A stretch of 64,000 nt of DNA, from NCBI RefSeq assembly GCF_001653565.1, contig NZ_LYPB01000088.1, positions 1-64,000 on the forward strand, written 5' to 3'. Below, in pieces: positions 55,904 to 64,000 of this stretch. The translations under genes were made by a program, and so were the position numbers. A model generated the notes under the pieces. It saw only the letters and a list, made by a program, of their open reading frames with translations, did not search any database and was not told the origin of the DNA. The DNA comes from Paenibacillus oryzisoli. Lineage in GTDB: Bacteria > Bacillota > Bacilli > Paenibacillales > NBRC-103111. The stretch's first letter is position 1; each line of letters begins with the position of its first letter.

Positions 55904-58900
55904 ATGGACAAGAGAATCCTATCACTTTTACTCATCATCACTGTACTCTTCTCTCTCATCTCACCAACATTTGCCGCGGCGCAGAGTACTCCGAATCAGG
56001 ACGAAAGCTTCAGGGACGACTCTACTTTGACAAAAAACGAAAATAGTACAACAGAAATCAATTCCGATGCTAATTTAACTAATACATCTACGGTTGCGAC
56101 TGCAGCTGCTAACCCTTCTGCTATCATGGAGGTAAATATAAAGCCTGACACTGCCCCTTTTAATATTGGAAACGATGTTGAAGATATTTCTACAATGACT
56201 GGAACAATGTCTCTTAAGTATCCTGATATTACTTTGCCTGGGAGAAATGGACTATCATTCACGCTAACTAGAATGTATGACACGAACGATGCTAGTTATT
56301 TTGATCCTTTCGTAGTATATAAATGGTCAAATGACGGAGATTTACGACTATTTAATGAAAGAGTTCAAAAACCATCGCAAGCTATTTTTCCAATAGGTGT
56401 AGGTTGGAGTTGGAATATCCCGTACATTTATTCGAAGACATTCCCATATCCATTAGACTATGGAACTAGAAAGTACATTCATTTACCGGAAAAAGGGACA
56501 TATGAAATTTCTAATGGGGGGTTACAAGGATATCAGTGGAAGGATCTGGAGATAAAAAACGATGGCACGGATACGCTTTTGCATTCTATAAATGATAATA
56601 GAGACTACCGTTTTAATGCAAATGGTTTGTTAATCAAAATTTCAGATGCTTATCAGAACGAAATTAACTTTACGTACGAGAGTTATAATGGTGGAAGATT
56701 TCGCTTAAAGTCAATTGCAGATTCTTTGAACAATATGCTCAATATAAAGTATGTGGATGACACAAACACAAACCAAGTTATACTGACATATGGCAACAGA
56801 ACAGTTGTATATAATTTATCAACCATGAATTACATGAATGACTCAGGAGTTTCTGTTAAACAATTAAATTCAGTTATCGATCAGGAGAATCGGCAAACTT
56901 CGTTTGAATATAAAGGGGAGGTAGGACAATTTAATCTTGTTCATGATAGACAGATAGATGAATATACGGGGTATCCATATAACGATCCAATGCCGTTTCT
57001 ATTAATGAAGTCCATTACCCATCCAACACAAGGGAAAACTAATTACGAATATTTTGGAGAGTACCAAATTTGGGCTGGTAGGAGTGGTTTTTATCCGAGT
57101 TTCAGAACTAAGTCCCGGGAGGATAGTGTTACTGAAAATGGAGTACCAACAGTTAAAAATCATAAGGATATCACTTATTTGGGCGGATTGGGTACCCAAA
57201 GTAGTTATGGTAGTTCTTTCAATTTTGAAACAACGATAAAGGATACTTTACAAACTGATAAATACACCAATTCTATCAGGTATTATGGTGGCGGCAGCCC
57301 TCCACTGTTAAGATCGGTTAAAATAGAGAACCAATTTGATGATGAAAAAGATGGTCAAAAAAGGACTATCTTAAAGTCAATAGATTATGGTTACACACAA
57401 TTGGAAACTTATAATGTTCCCAACGTAACTACTGTTCGGTATAAAGAAGTTTTTAATGGAAATACTTCTTATTCTCAAGATTATAAAACTACTAATAATT
57501 ATGATTTATATGGCAATGTCATAGATAGCACTAATGTGGATGGCGCAAAAACTACATATACTTACAGTTCCTCTACACATTGGCTATCAACCGTCTCAGA
57601 GCAAGTGACTCCAAATAATAATAAAAATACAGCATATACCCGCAATTCTAAAGGTAGCATCACCGATATTAGTGTAACGGATTCAACTGGGACGCTGAAG
57701 CAACATCTAAGTTATGATTACGATTCGTTTGGAAACAAAGTAACAACTAAGGTTTACGATGACAATAATAAAGTTTATGAAGTAACAGATTCTTATGAGA
57801 GTCTATCTCCCAACTATGGTGGGTTTCTAACAAAACGTACCTATTACTCAACCGATGCTGATGGTTTAAGGTCTCAAATTACTCAAAAGGCTGATTATTA
57901 CACGTATTCTGGAGAAGTAAGTAGTTACGAAGATGGCAGTGGTATAGAAACAACGTTTTTGTATGATAAGCTAGACCGATTAACAAAAAAAACTTTTAAA
58001 GATAATAGTTTTGAGGAATGGATTTATGATGACAATAACAACAAAGTCACTTATATGGAACCTCATTTCAGTAACGAAGAGGCTGTAGTTTTTATAACTA
58101 AATGGAATGAACTCGGTTGGAAAACATCTGAAGGCATTGAGGGAAATGGAACTATTAGATACAACTATGATGCCTATGGTCGCCAAACCCAAATTAAGGA
58201 TGCCGAGGAGAATATTACAGAGAGCAAATTTGATCCTTGGAATCGGTTAATTCAATACAAATATCCGGATGGATTCTCAAGTGATATATATTATGACGAC
58301 ATTAAAAATCAGCAAATAACTGCTGATGGTGAAGGGCATCAAGTGCGTGAAACATTCGATGTAAAAGGTAGAGTTAAATTACGTGAACTTAAAAAGAAAG
58401 AAGAAGTGGCCTTTGCGAAACTCGCCAGCTATACGTACGACTACCTCGATAATTTAATGACATCGGAGGATTCGAAAAGTAAGGCAATCACTTATAGTCG
58501 TGATATTTTAGGAAGGATCAACTCAGTTCTAGAGCCGGTACCACTATCTAATCTTACTAAGTATACGTATAGCTTGGCCGGTAATCTTACTCAAATTCAA
58601 TACGCTGGTGATAATAGTATTGTTGAGAAACAATATGATGAGGCAGGAAGATTAATTAAAAAAAGTAATACCGCCCAACAAGTTGAAAAATATTATTATA
58701 ATGGTAATAATCAACTCACAAAGCGTGAAGATCGTAATGGGGTTACTACTGAGCAACAATACAACAACAGAAACCAATTATGGAAGCAGATTACGCCAAC
58801 TGGGACGGTTGAGTATACGTATACGTCATCGGGTAAACGAAAAACAATGAAGGTTGGCAATGAAACTACTACGAACTATGATTACTATCCAAAAACTGGT

Positions 58901-60943
58901 CAGCTGATGAAAGTCACTTATCCTGACGACAAAAAAATAACGTATACTTATGATGGAACAAGAGGAAATGTTCAAACGGTTACGGATCCTTTTGGTACCG
59001 TGAGTGCATATGGGTATGATAAAGAGAATCGTCTTAAGGGAGTAGGTCCAGCTTTAAATGACTGGGATGAGTCTTACGAAACACCAAATAGTTATAATAA
59101 AAACAATTTACTTATGGAATCTGTTCAAAGAAATGGTATCACTACCAGTTACTCATATGACTGGGTGAGGATGAACTCCATCACTCATAAGAGAGCAAAC
59201 GGGGATGTTGTTAACCAGTTTAATTATGTGTTTGACCTGAACAATAATATTACAAGTAAAAAAGAGAAGGACTCAAGTAACGAATCAAGTTATTCTTATA
59301 CCTATGATGCAGATAATAGAATAAGTACGGCATCACAGTTTGATGAAGTATATACCTACGATGCCCGCGGAAATCGATCTACATATCAGTCAAATAGCTT
59401 AAATGGAATCCAGGGAGTTAGTTACGAGTATGATGATCGTAATAGGCTCCAAACAGTAACGTCTGAGAACGGAACCAACGTAAGTTACAAGTATGATGGG
59501 GATGGGCTTCTTTACGAACGTTCTGAAAATGGAGAGACGACAAGATACTATTTTAACGGTAGTCAGCTCATTGCTGAAGGATCTGTTAATGGTGACTCTG
59601 TAACAATGAAAGCTAGTTATATATACGGACATGGTCTGGTAGCTAGGGTAGATGCAAGTAAAAACAAAACTTATTATTTAAAAAATGGACATGGAGATAT
59701 AATTGGGGTTCAAGATGCCTCGGGGAACCCAATGAATTCCTATAGTTATGACATATGGGGAAATCCCTTGGTTGTTCAAGAATCCGTACCTCAGCCTTTT
59801 CGATACAGTGGGGAGTATTGGGATGACACAACGCAGCTTCAATATTTAAGAGCACGCTGGTATGATCCGAGTATAGGACGGTTTATTAATGAGGATACGT
59901 ATGAAGGGCAGATTGATAATCCGCTGACGTTAAACCTATATACGTATGCGGCTAATAATCCAATAAAGTATAATGACCCTACTGGACATTTTTTCGACAT
60001 CATTGCAGATATAGGATTTGCTTTGTATGATACGTATCAACTTGTAACAACTCCAAGTTGGGAAAATGCAGGATATTTAGCATTAGATGTTGGGTCAGCA
60101 TTTGTACCGTTCGTTACAGGAACTGGGGCTGCAGTAAGAACTGCTGTTCATGCTGATGACTTTTTGGATGGAGTAAAAGCAACTGATGAAATAGTAGATG
60201 CTGCAATTAAAGGGTGTAACTGTTTTACGGCAGGAACTAAAGTTCAAACAGACGAAGCGGAGAAGAATATCGAAGACATTGAAGTCGGAGATAGGGTTCT
60301 TTCCAAGGATGAAAAGACTGGTGAGGTAGCCTACAGAGAAGTCACAGCCACGTTTAACCACGAAACGGATGAGATTTATAAAATTCTTGTGGGTGGTCAG
60401 ACGATTGAATCGACCTTTAACCATCCGTTCTATGTAGAAGGTAAGGGATGGACGTTCGTTAAAGATCTTAAAATCGGTGACATGCTTGTACAGAGCGATG
60501 GGAATACACTCAAAATAGACAGCATCGAACTGGAACATAAGAATGTCACGGTCTACAACATGACGGTTGAAGAGTTTCATACCTATTTTGTCAGCGGCCT
60601 TGGGATTTGGGTGCATAATACGAGTTGTGGTTTTAATGGAAATAGTAAGGCCAGTATGAAACCACAGCATGGATATGAAATATCAGAAACAACTACGGGG
60701 AAGGTTGCTAAAACTGGTATAAGTGGGCAACCTTTAAATAAAAATGGCTCTTCCCCTAGAGCAAACCAACAAATAAATAGTTGGAATAAAATGGCTGGAT
60801 ATAATAAATACAAAGCAAACGTTGTGCAGCCGAGCATTGCTAATAGACAAGATGCACTTAATTGGGAAATGCAGAATGCTCAAAGACTATGGGATGCAGG
60901 ACAGCCTATGGACAAGCATATTAGACCACGACCTTGGGAATAA
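55904..60943 (+). CDS. secreted Rhs/YD-repeat polymorphic toxin with HINT domain (WapA-like)
   Basis: This 1679-aa protein has a Sec signal peptide (to about residue 26), then an N-terminal Rhs-associated beta domain (GTMSLKYPDITLPGRNGL near residue 105). Many YD repeats follow between about 520 and 1290. The Rhs core ends at about 1296-1362 (YLRARWYDPSIGRFINEDTYEGQ, NNPIKYNDPTGH). A pretoxin HINT domain (about 1436-1568) begins CFTAGTKVQ and ends VHNTS, expected to self-cleave and release the tip. The last 105 residues are the toxin; GKVAKTGISGQPLNKNG and SPRANQQI suggest a URI/GIY-YIG-type nuclease (Tox-URI2-like), moderately sure. It starts at ATG 55904 behind AGGAGG. Codon use is AT-richer than the operons to the left. 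Confidence 0.92.
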   Translation: MDKRILSLLLIITVLFSLISPTFAAAQSTPNQDESFRDDSTLTKNENSTTEINSDANLTNTSTVATAAANPSAIMEVNIKPDTAPFNIGNDVEDISTMTGTMSLKYPDITLPGRNGLSFTLTRMYDTNDASYFDPFVVYKWSNDGDLRLFNERVQKPSQAIFPIGVGWSWNIPYIYSKTFPYPLDYGTRKYIHLPEKGTYEISNGGLQGYQWKDLEIKNDGTDTLLHSINDNRDYRFNANGLLIKISDAYQNEINFTYESYNGGRFRLKSIADSLNNMLNIKYVDDTNTNQVILTYGNRTVVYNLSTMNYMNDSGVSVKQLNSVIDQENRQTSFEYKGEVGQFNLVHDRQIDEYTGYPYNDPMPFLLMKSITHPTQGKTNYEYFGEYQIWAGRSGFYPSFRTKSREDSVTENGVPTVKNHKDITYLGGLGTQSSYGSSFNFETTIKDTLQTDKYTNSIRYYGGGSPPLLRSVKIENQFDDEKDGQKRTILKSIDYGYTQLETYNVPNVTTVRYKEVFNGNTSYSQDYKTTNNYDLYGNVIDSTNVDGAKTTYTYSSSTHWLSTVSEQVTPNNNKNTAYTRNSKGSITDISVTDSTGTLKQHLSYDYDSFGNKVTTKVYDDNNKVYEVTDSYESLSPNYGGFLTKRTYYSTDADGLRSQITQKADYYTYSGEVSSYEDGSGIETTFLYDKLDRLTKKTFKDNSFEEWIYDDNNNKVTYMEPHFSNEEAVVFITKWNELGWKTSEGIEGNGTIRYNYDAYGRQTQIKDAEENITESKFDPWNRLIQYKYPDGFSSDIYYDDIKNQQITADGEGHQVRETFDVKGRVKLRELKKKEEVAFAKLASYTYDYLDNLMTSEDSKSKAITYSRDILGRINSVLEPVPLSNLTKYTYSLAGNLTQIQYAGDNSIVEKQYDEAGRLIKKSNTAQQVEKYYYNGNNQLTKREDRNGVTTEQQYNNRNQLWKQITPTGTVEYTYTSSGKRKTMKVGNETTTNYDYYPKTGQLMKVTYPDDKKITYTYDGTRGNVQTVTDPFGTVSAYGYDKENRLKGVGPALNDWDESYETPNSYNKNNLLMESVQRNGITTSYSYDWVRMNSITHKRANGDVVNQFNYVFDLNNNITSKKEKDSSNESSYSYTYDADNRISTASQFDEVYTYDARGNRSTYQSNSLNGIQGVSYEYDDRNRLQTVTSENGTNVSYKYDGDGLLYERSENGETTRYYFNGSQLIAEGSVNGDSVTMKASYIYGHGLVARVDASKNKTYYLKNGHGDIIGVQDASGNPMNSYSYDIWGNPLVVQESVPQPFRYSGEYWDDTTQLQYLRARWYDPSIGRFINEDTYEGQIDNPLTLNLYTYAANNPIKYNDPTGHFFDIIADIGFALYDTYQLVTTPSWENAGYLALDVGSAFVPFVTGTGAAVRTAVHADDFLDGVKATDEIVDAAIKGCNCFTAGTKVQTDEAEKNIEDIEVGDRVLSKDEKTGEVAYREVTATFNHETDEIYKILVGGQTIESTFNHPFYVEGKGWTFVKDLKIGDMLVQSDGNTLKIDSIELEHKNVTVYNMTVEEFHTYFVSGLGIWVHNTSCGFNGNSKASMKPQHGYEISETTTGKVAKTGISGQPLNKNGSSPRANQQINSWNKMAGYNKYKANVVQPSIANRQDALNWEMQNAQRLWDAGQPMDKHIRPRPWE

Positions 60944-60956
60944 GGAGAGGTTAACC

Positions 60957-61685
60957 TTGTATTTAAGAGAATTTGATTTAGATTTACCATACATCGTCGA
61001 CAAAGAAAGAATACAAGCAATAATGAATGAAAAAAAATGCGAGTATCATGATGCAACTAAATTTGATTACAATTTAAATTGGGATGATAAAAGACGTTCG
61101 TTTAGATTAGAAACTCGTTGTATAACAGCTATGTTCGAGCGTCTATTTGTTAAGATGAAAACAGAAGATTGCAAGAAAGTTCTTATTGAATGTGTTGAAA
61201 GTATTACTGATGAAAGGATACTAAATTTTTCTGGAATTGTTACAGTACAAGTGAAATCTAGTTATAATGAATTTATTTTGGGAAATGATGACGAGAAAAA
61301 GAGAACTACTCTTAATCTTCTTTTGAAAGGAATTGAGAAAATATCTAGAGAAAAAGACTGGGTAATTGACGCATTTAGAGACGTTTCATCACAAATAGAG
61401 AAAATTGGTTATTTGAATGAATGGATTTGGAGAAAAGCCGTTAAAAGTCCTCAAAAGAAGTATTATGCTGAAGTGTTGTGCCAACACAACGTTAAAAGCA
61501 TGGATATATCAATATTAATTAGGCAGATGGATGGTACGGAAGTACGAAAAATAATGGTAATTTCAGAACTACCTGATGAATTTGCGTATGCTAAACATTT
61601 GGGCCAATTAGTATGGACTTCTGAATCTGAAGTTGTCTTAGTTAATAAAAATGGTGATAATATGGTTGCAGTTAGAATTGAATAG
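60957..61685 (+). CDS. probable immunity protein for the Rhs toxin
   Basis: This 242-aa soluble protein starts at TTG 60957, 13 bases after the toxin stop, behind AAGGAGAGG. The frame runs further up to 60822 inside the toxin gene, but no good start or ribosome site is there. The N terminus reads LYLREFDLDLPYIVDKERI. No signal peptide or membrane segment is seen, as expected for a cytoplasmic antidote to a nuclease. I do not recognise the family; the immunity role rests on position. Confidence 0.7.
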   Translation: MYLREFDLDLPYIVDKERIQAIMNEKKCEYHDATKFDYNLNWDDKRRSFRLETRCITAMFERLFVKMKTEDCKKVLIECVESITDERILNFSGIVTVQVKSSYNEFILGNDDEKKRTTLNLLLKGIEKISREKDWVIDAFRDVSSQIEKIGYLNEWIWRKAVKSPQKKYYAEVLCQHNVKSMDISILIRQMDGTEVRKIMVISELPDEFAYAKHLGQLVWTSESEVVLVNKNGDNMVAVRIE

Positions 61686-61703
61686 TCAGAAAGTAATTTT
61701 TTT

Positions 61704-61740
61704 AACCTTGATCGGTAAATACCTTTCAAGGTTTCTTTTT
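61704..61740 (+). terminator. cassette terminator T1
   Basis: AACCTTGA (61704-61711) pairs with TCAAGGTT (61726-61733), followed by TCTTTTT. Near-identical terminators close the next two cassettes at 62654 and 63914. Confidence 0.85.
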
Positions 61741-61968
61741 GTCCGCTGCTGGCTTAATATTCAATTGACATTATCTTTAATTTGTTCTTGTAGCTTTCAT
61801 TCTCGACGGTTATATAGACCTTTTTATACACTGATTGTCCCAAACGGTTTGTTGCATTCACATCATATAGTAAGGTTAACTTGTTGTGTTTTTTGCCAGT
61901 TTGAATAGTAATTTGATTCGTGTCCTCAGAAACTATTGTTCCTCTCAGTGGCAAAGGGACTCCATTAG
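61741..61968. other. gap between main toxin cassette and first orphan toxin
   Basis: No + strand gene is supported. On the - strand an open stretch (about 61763-61990) reads like real protein (TNQITIQTGKKHNKLTLLY) but lacks a ribosome site and a plausible start. It may be debris from a recombined cassette. Confidence 0.4.
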
Positions 61969-62208
61969 AGAAAATCGCTAAAAGGGATACCGAATTATCA
62001 CATGAATCAGCAAGGATTTGGCCGTGCAACCCTTGAAAAACATCAAGCAGCAAAAATGCGTGGCAGGGAGCAGCAGTTGATTGAGAAGAATGGTGGTGCA
62101 AAATCTCAGGGAGGAACGTACGGAAATAGCATAAATGGAATTTCCGACAAGAATAAAAATAAACAAAAATATATTGATTCTGCAAATAAGGAGTTTGGTA
62201 AACCATGA
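61969..62208 (+). pseudogene. orphan polymorphic-toxin C-terminal module 1
   Basis: An open frame without ribosome site or shell-protein sequence encodes about 79 residues (68 from the first ATG at 62002). NYHMNQQGFGRAT, MRGREQQLIEKNGG and GNSINGISDKN resemble toxin tips found after Rhs cores, though I cannot name the family with confidence. The stop overlaps the next gene's ATG (ATGA), preserving a toxin/immunity pair. Such orphan modules are thought to be spare tips that recombine into the main Rhs gene. Confidence 0.6.
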
Positions 62209-62643
62209 CTAGTACAAAGCGCAAGCGAATAAAACTTGGAGATGTGTATGTTATACCTTTGCCGGATGGTGGATTTGCATTCGGGAGGAGGTTTAAGGAT
62301 GCAAGTATTGCAATTTATTTGTTAAATAGGTAAATCGGCAGAAGACATACCTCAAGATGAAGATTATCAGTTTATAGTTGGAGTTTATGATGATGTACTG
62401 AAATCAGGTCAATGGACAGTTGTTATTAATCGTCCATTTAAAGATGAAGATGAAGCATGGCCTCCTCCTGCATGTGTAATTGATAAATTATCTGGCGGAT
62501 ACTCAATATATCATAAAGGGGAAATGAAATGGGCTAGTAAGCAAGAATGTGATGGGCTAGAAATTGCTGCAGTGTGGGAAGCAGAACATATCATAGATAG
62601 GATTATGGGTGATGACAAGTGGCATAAAGACCCACTGAAATAG
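62205..62643 (+). pseudogene. frameshifted Imm26-like immunity gene
   Basis: The frame from ATG 62205 encodes 42 residues (KLGDVYVIPLPDGGFAFGRRF) and stops at 62331. The next frame over, from about 62326, continues the same protein (GKSAEDIPQDEDYQFIVGVY) to TAG 62641-62643. Together they look like an immunity protein of the Imm26 type. A 1-base insertion or 2-base deletion in the TTAAATAGG stretch explains the break. If not a sequencing error, the immunity gene for orphan toxin 1 is broken. Confidence 0.65.
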
Positions 62644-62653
62644 TCAATAAATT

Positions 62654-62695
62654 AACCTTGATTGGTTTCTCGCCATTCAGGTTTTTTCTTTTTGG
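62654..62695 (+). terminator. cassette terminator T2
   Basis: AACCTTGATTGG and CCATTCAGGTT form a bulged stem followed by TTTTCTTTTT. It resembles T1 and T3. Confidence 0.7.
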
Positions 62696-62740
62696 TGGTG
62701 GTTATCCAGTGCCGGAAGACCTCACTTTCAACAAATAACA
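62690..62740 (+). repeat. inter-cassette repeat R1
   Basis: About 50 bases beginning CTTTTTGGTGGTGGTTATCC and ending AATAACA recur with few changes at 63947-64000. Both copies directly follow a cassette terminator, so each cassette is bounded by the same sequence. Confidence 0.8.
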
Positions 62741-62893
62741 TAGTTAACCCATGTAATACCCGTATAAAGATTTTTTCATGGGATATCTGTGCCAAATCAT
62801 ATTATTTTGAATTTTTTACAAAGCCTTTTACAAGAATAGAGTTTACAGGTCTGTTTGCGCAAATGGAATTCAATAAATTAAGATATAAGATTA
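62741..62893. other. gap before orphan toxin 2
   Basis: An inverted repeat (CCCATG near 62751 / CATGGG near 62778) is seen. There is no ribosome site and no frame that I can support. Confidence 0.35.
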
Positions 62894-63418
62894 TTGAAGT
62901 TGGCTGGACCTACGGGTCATTGTCCAATGTGCGCTTTATACCTCTATGTATCCGCTCTAATATCTTCACGAGATTTGCAAATGGATGTCCAAAATATTTC
63001 CATGGATTTAGCCGAGGGAGATTATTTAGCGGCAGGATTAGATTCTCTTGCTGCGGCGATTCCTGGGGTTACGGGACTTGGTCGTGGGAAAAGAGCTATT
63101 GAGCAAGGTCTAGGTAGTTTGGTTGAGGGGAAGGGTGAACTTAGAAGACCGTATATTAGAAAAGAAGTCAGAAAAGAAGTGGAAAATCGTGCTCCTAAAA
63201 CTGATGACGGGAAATTTATTGACCCGAATACAGGTAAACCGATTGAAGGTAAATATGATTTAGGACACAAGCCGGGTAATGAACATTGGCGAGAAGCTGA
63301 AAAAGCTAAGAAGCAAGGATTAACACAGAAAGAATTTAATGACCGAATGAACAATCCTGATAAGTATCAGATTGAAGACCCAAAATCTAATCGGAGTCAC
63401 AAATATGAAATGCCATAA
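62894..63418 (+). pseudogene. orphan toxin module 2, GH-E HNH/ENDO VII nuclease type
   Basis: A frame of up to 174 codons from a TTG without a good ribosome site. The first 20 or so residues look like chance coding. From about 62952 the sequence is a pretoxin linker (SSRDLQMDVQNISMDLAEGDY, IPGVTGLGRGKRAIEQGLG) as found downstream of Rhs cores. The tip has DLGHKPGNEHWRE, the GH..E motif of HNH/ENDO VII-superfamily toxin nucleases. Secretion and shell parts are absent, so this is a silent spare tip. An ankyrin-repeat immunity gene follows. Confidence 0.7.
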
Positions 63419-63441
63419 CTCATAAAAAAGGAGCACATAAA

Positions 63442-63906
63442 ATGTCAAAAATTTTTGATGCTGTACTTACTGGAAATATTAAATTACTACAACAACAACT
63501 TGAATCTGGCGAGAATATTGATACCGTGGACGACGATGGAAGGACTGCCCTTATTCATGCAGTAATTGATAATTTGACGGAAATCACAAAATTTCTAATT
63601 GAAAGAGGGGCAAACGTAGATGCACAAGATAATCTAGGATATACCCCCTTACATTACGCTTCTCAAAATTACTTGCCGGAAGTTGTTAAGCTGTTAGTAG
63701 ATAATAAAGCTAATGTTGATGTGAAGGATTCTCATGGCAATTCTCCTTTGTTTCGTGCAGTATTTAATTCGAGGGGGAGGGGTGAAGTGATTCTACTTCT
63801 GTTATCTCATGGTGCAGACGCACACTCAAAAAACAATTATGATGTATCCCCTATCGAGTTAGCCAAAACAATTTCAAATTATGATGTGACTCAGTATTTT
63901 AGATAA
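63442..63906 (+). CDS. ankyrin-repeat protein, probable immunity protein
   Basis: This 154-aa protein is made of about four ankyrin repeats (DGRTALIHAVIDN, LGYTPLHYASQN, HGNSPLFRAVFN, YDVSPIELAKTI). It starts at ATG 63442 behind AAAGGAG, 23 bases after the orphan nuclease. Ankyrin proteins commonly serve as immunity proteins of HNH-type polymorphic toxins; that role is inferred from position. The frame is intact, unlike the preceding cassette's immunity gene. Confidence 0.82.
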   Translation: MSKIFDAVLTGNIKLLQQQLESGENIDTVDDDGRTALIHAVIDNLTEITKFLIERGANVDAQDNLGYTPLHYASQNYLPEVVKLLVDNKANVDVKDSHGNSPLFRAVFNSRGRGEVILLLLSHGADAHSKNNYDVSPIELAKTISNYDVTQYFR

Positions 63907-63913
63907 AGTTAGA

Positions 63914-63952
63914 GACCTTGATTGGCTTCATGCCTTTCAAGGTTTCTTTTTT
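63914..63952 (+). terminator. cassette terminator T3
   Basis: ACCTTGA (63915-63921) pairs with TCAAGGT (63937-63943), followed by TTCTTTTTT. It is nearly the same as T1. Confidence 0.85.
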
Positions 63953-64000
63953 GGTGGGGGCTACCCAGTGCCGAATGAACTCATCATTCAACCAATAACA
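63947..64000 (+). repeat. inter-cassette repeat R2
   Basis: This is a second copy of R1 (GGTGGGGGCTACCCAGTGCC...CAATAACA) running to the window edge. It predicts that a further orphan cassette begins just beyond 64000. Confidence 0.75.

Noticed and set aside
61754-62224. 156-codon - strand frame
   Set aside because: Its N-terminal half is antisense to the orphan toxin tip. The C-terminal half looks protein-like but has no start or ribosome site, so it is noted only as possible debris.
62662-63102. 146-codon frame Cys/Phe/Arg-rich
   Set aside because: It overlaps orphan toxin 2 in another frame; the toxin frame carries recognisable family sequence.

Overview
The window reads as chromosome of a spore-forming Gram-positive of the Paenibacillus type. 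The evidence is two complete GerA/B/C germinant-receptor operons, strong AGGAGG ribosome binding sites, a BceRSAB-type peptide-detoxification module, a YesM/YesN-regulated sugar ABC transporter that lacks its own ATPase, and SLH-era secreted proteins with ChiA_N-like modules. No rRNA, tRNA, CRISPR array or phage block was seen.

Layout. (1) 1-950: the 3' end of a group II intron, a 5'-truncated siderophore-esterase remnant and three Fur boxes. (2) 955-14960: a tightly coupled 12-gene, Fur-controlled siderophore operon. It joins a rhizobactin/schizokinen-type hydroxamate set (diaminobutyrate aminotransferase, decarboxylase, GNAT acyltransferase, N-hydroxylase) with a petrobactin-type catecholate set (asbC, D, E, F-like), two IucA/IucC synthetases, an MFS exporter and a FhuF-like reductase. 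The inferred product is a citrate siderophore with one hydroxamate arm and one 3,4-dihydroxybenzoyl arm. (3) 15359-20764: an AraC/GyrI-like regulator and bceRSAB. (4) 20888-25079: first ger operon. (5) 25194-26639: DbpA/YxiN-type RNA helicase, followed by a 61-bp palindromic tandem repeat. (6) 27219-34035: sugar ABC transporter with its two-component system. (7) 34680-36291: ArsR regulator and Old Yellow Enzyme. (8) 37016-43033: large secreted multidomain protein, Bcr/CflA exporter, small secreted and zinc-ribbon proteins. (9) 43742-45977: alkylation repair genes alkA, adaA, adaB. (10) 46109-51135: second ger operon and a radical-SAM protein. (11) 51159-53019: AraC regulator and a divergent ThuA-like protein. 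(12) 53265-64000: an AT-richer polymorphic-toxin island. It holds a secreted subtilase with a YD-repeat tail, a 1679-aa secreted Rhs/YD protein with a HINT domain and variable toxin tip, its immunity gene, and at least two orphan toxin/immunity cassettes, each closed by a copy of the same terminator; the two orphan cassettes are also followed by a shared repeat.

The intergenic regions hold several unnamed repeat structures. The most striking is a roughly 190-bp element found three times (15040, 36404, 43346). Each copy carries four short AACTGG/CCAGTT-like modules at nearly constant spacing (about 51, 62, 51 bases).

All product names rest on reading motifs and gene context; no database search was possible.
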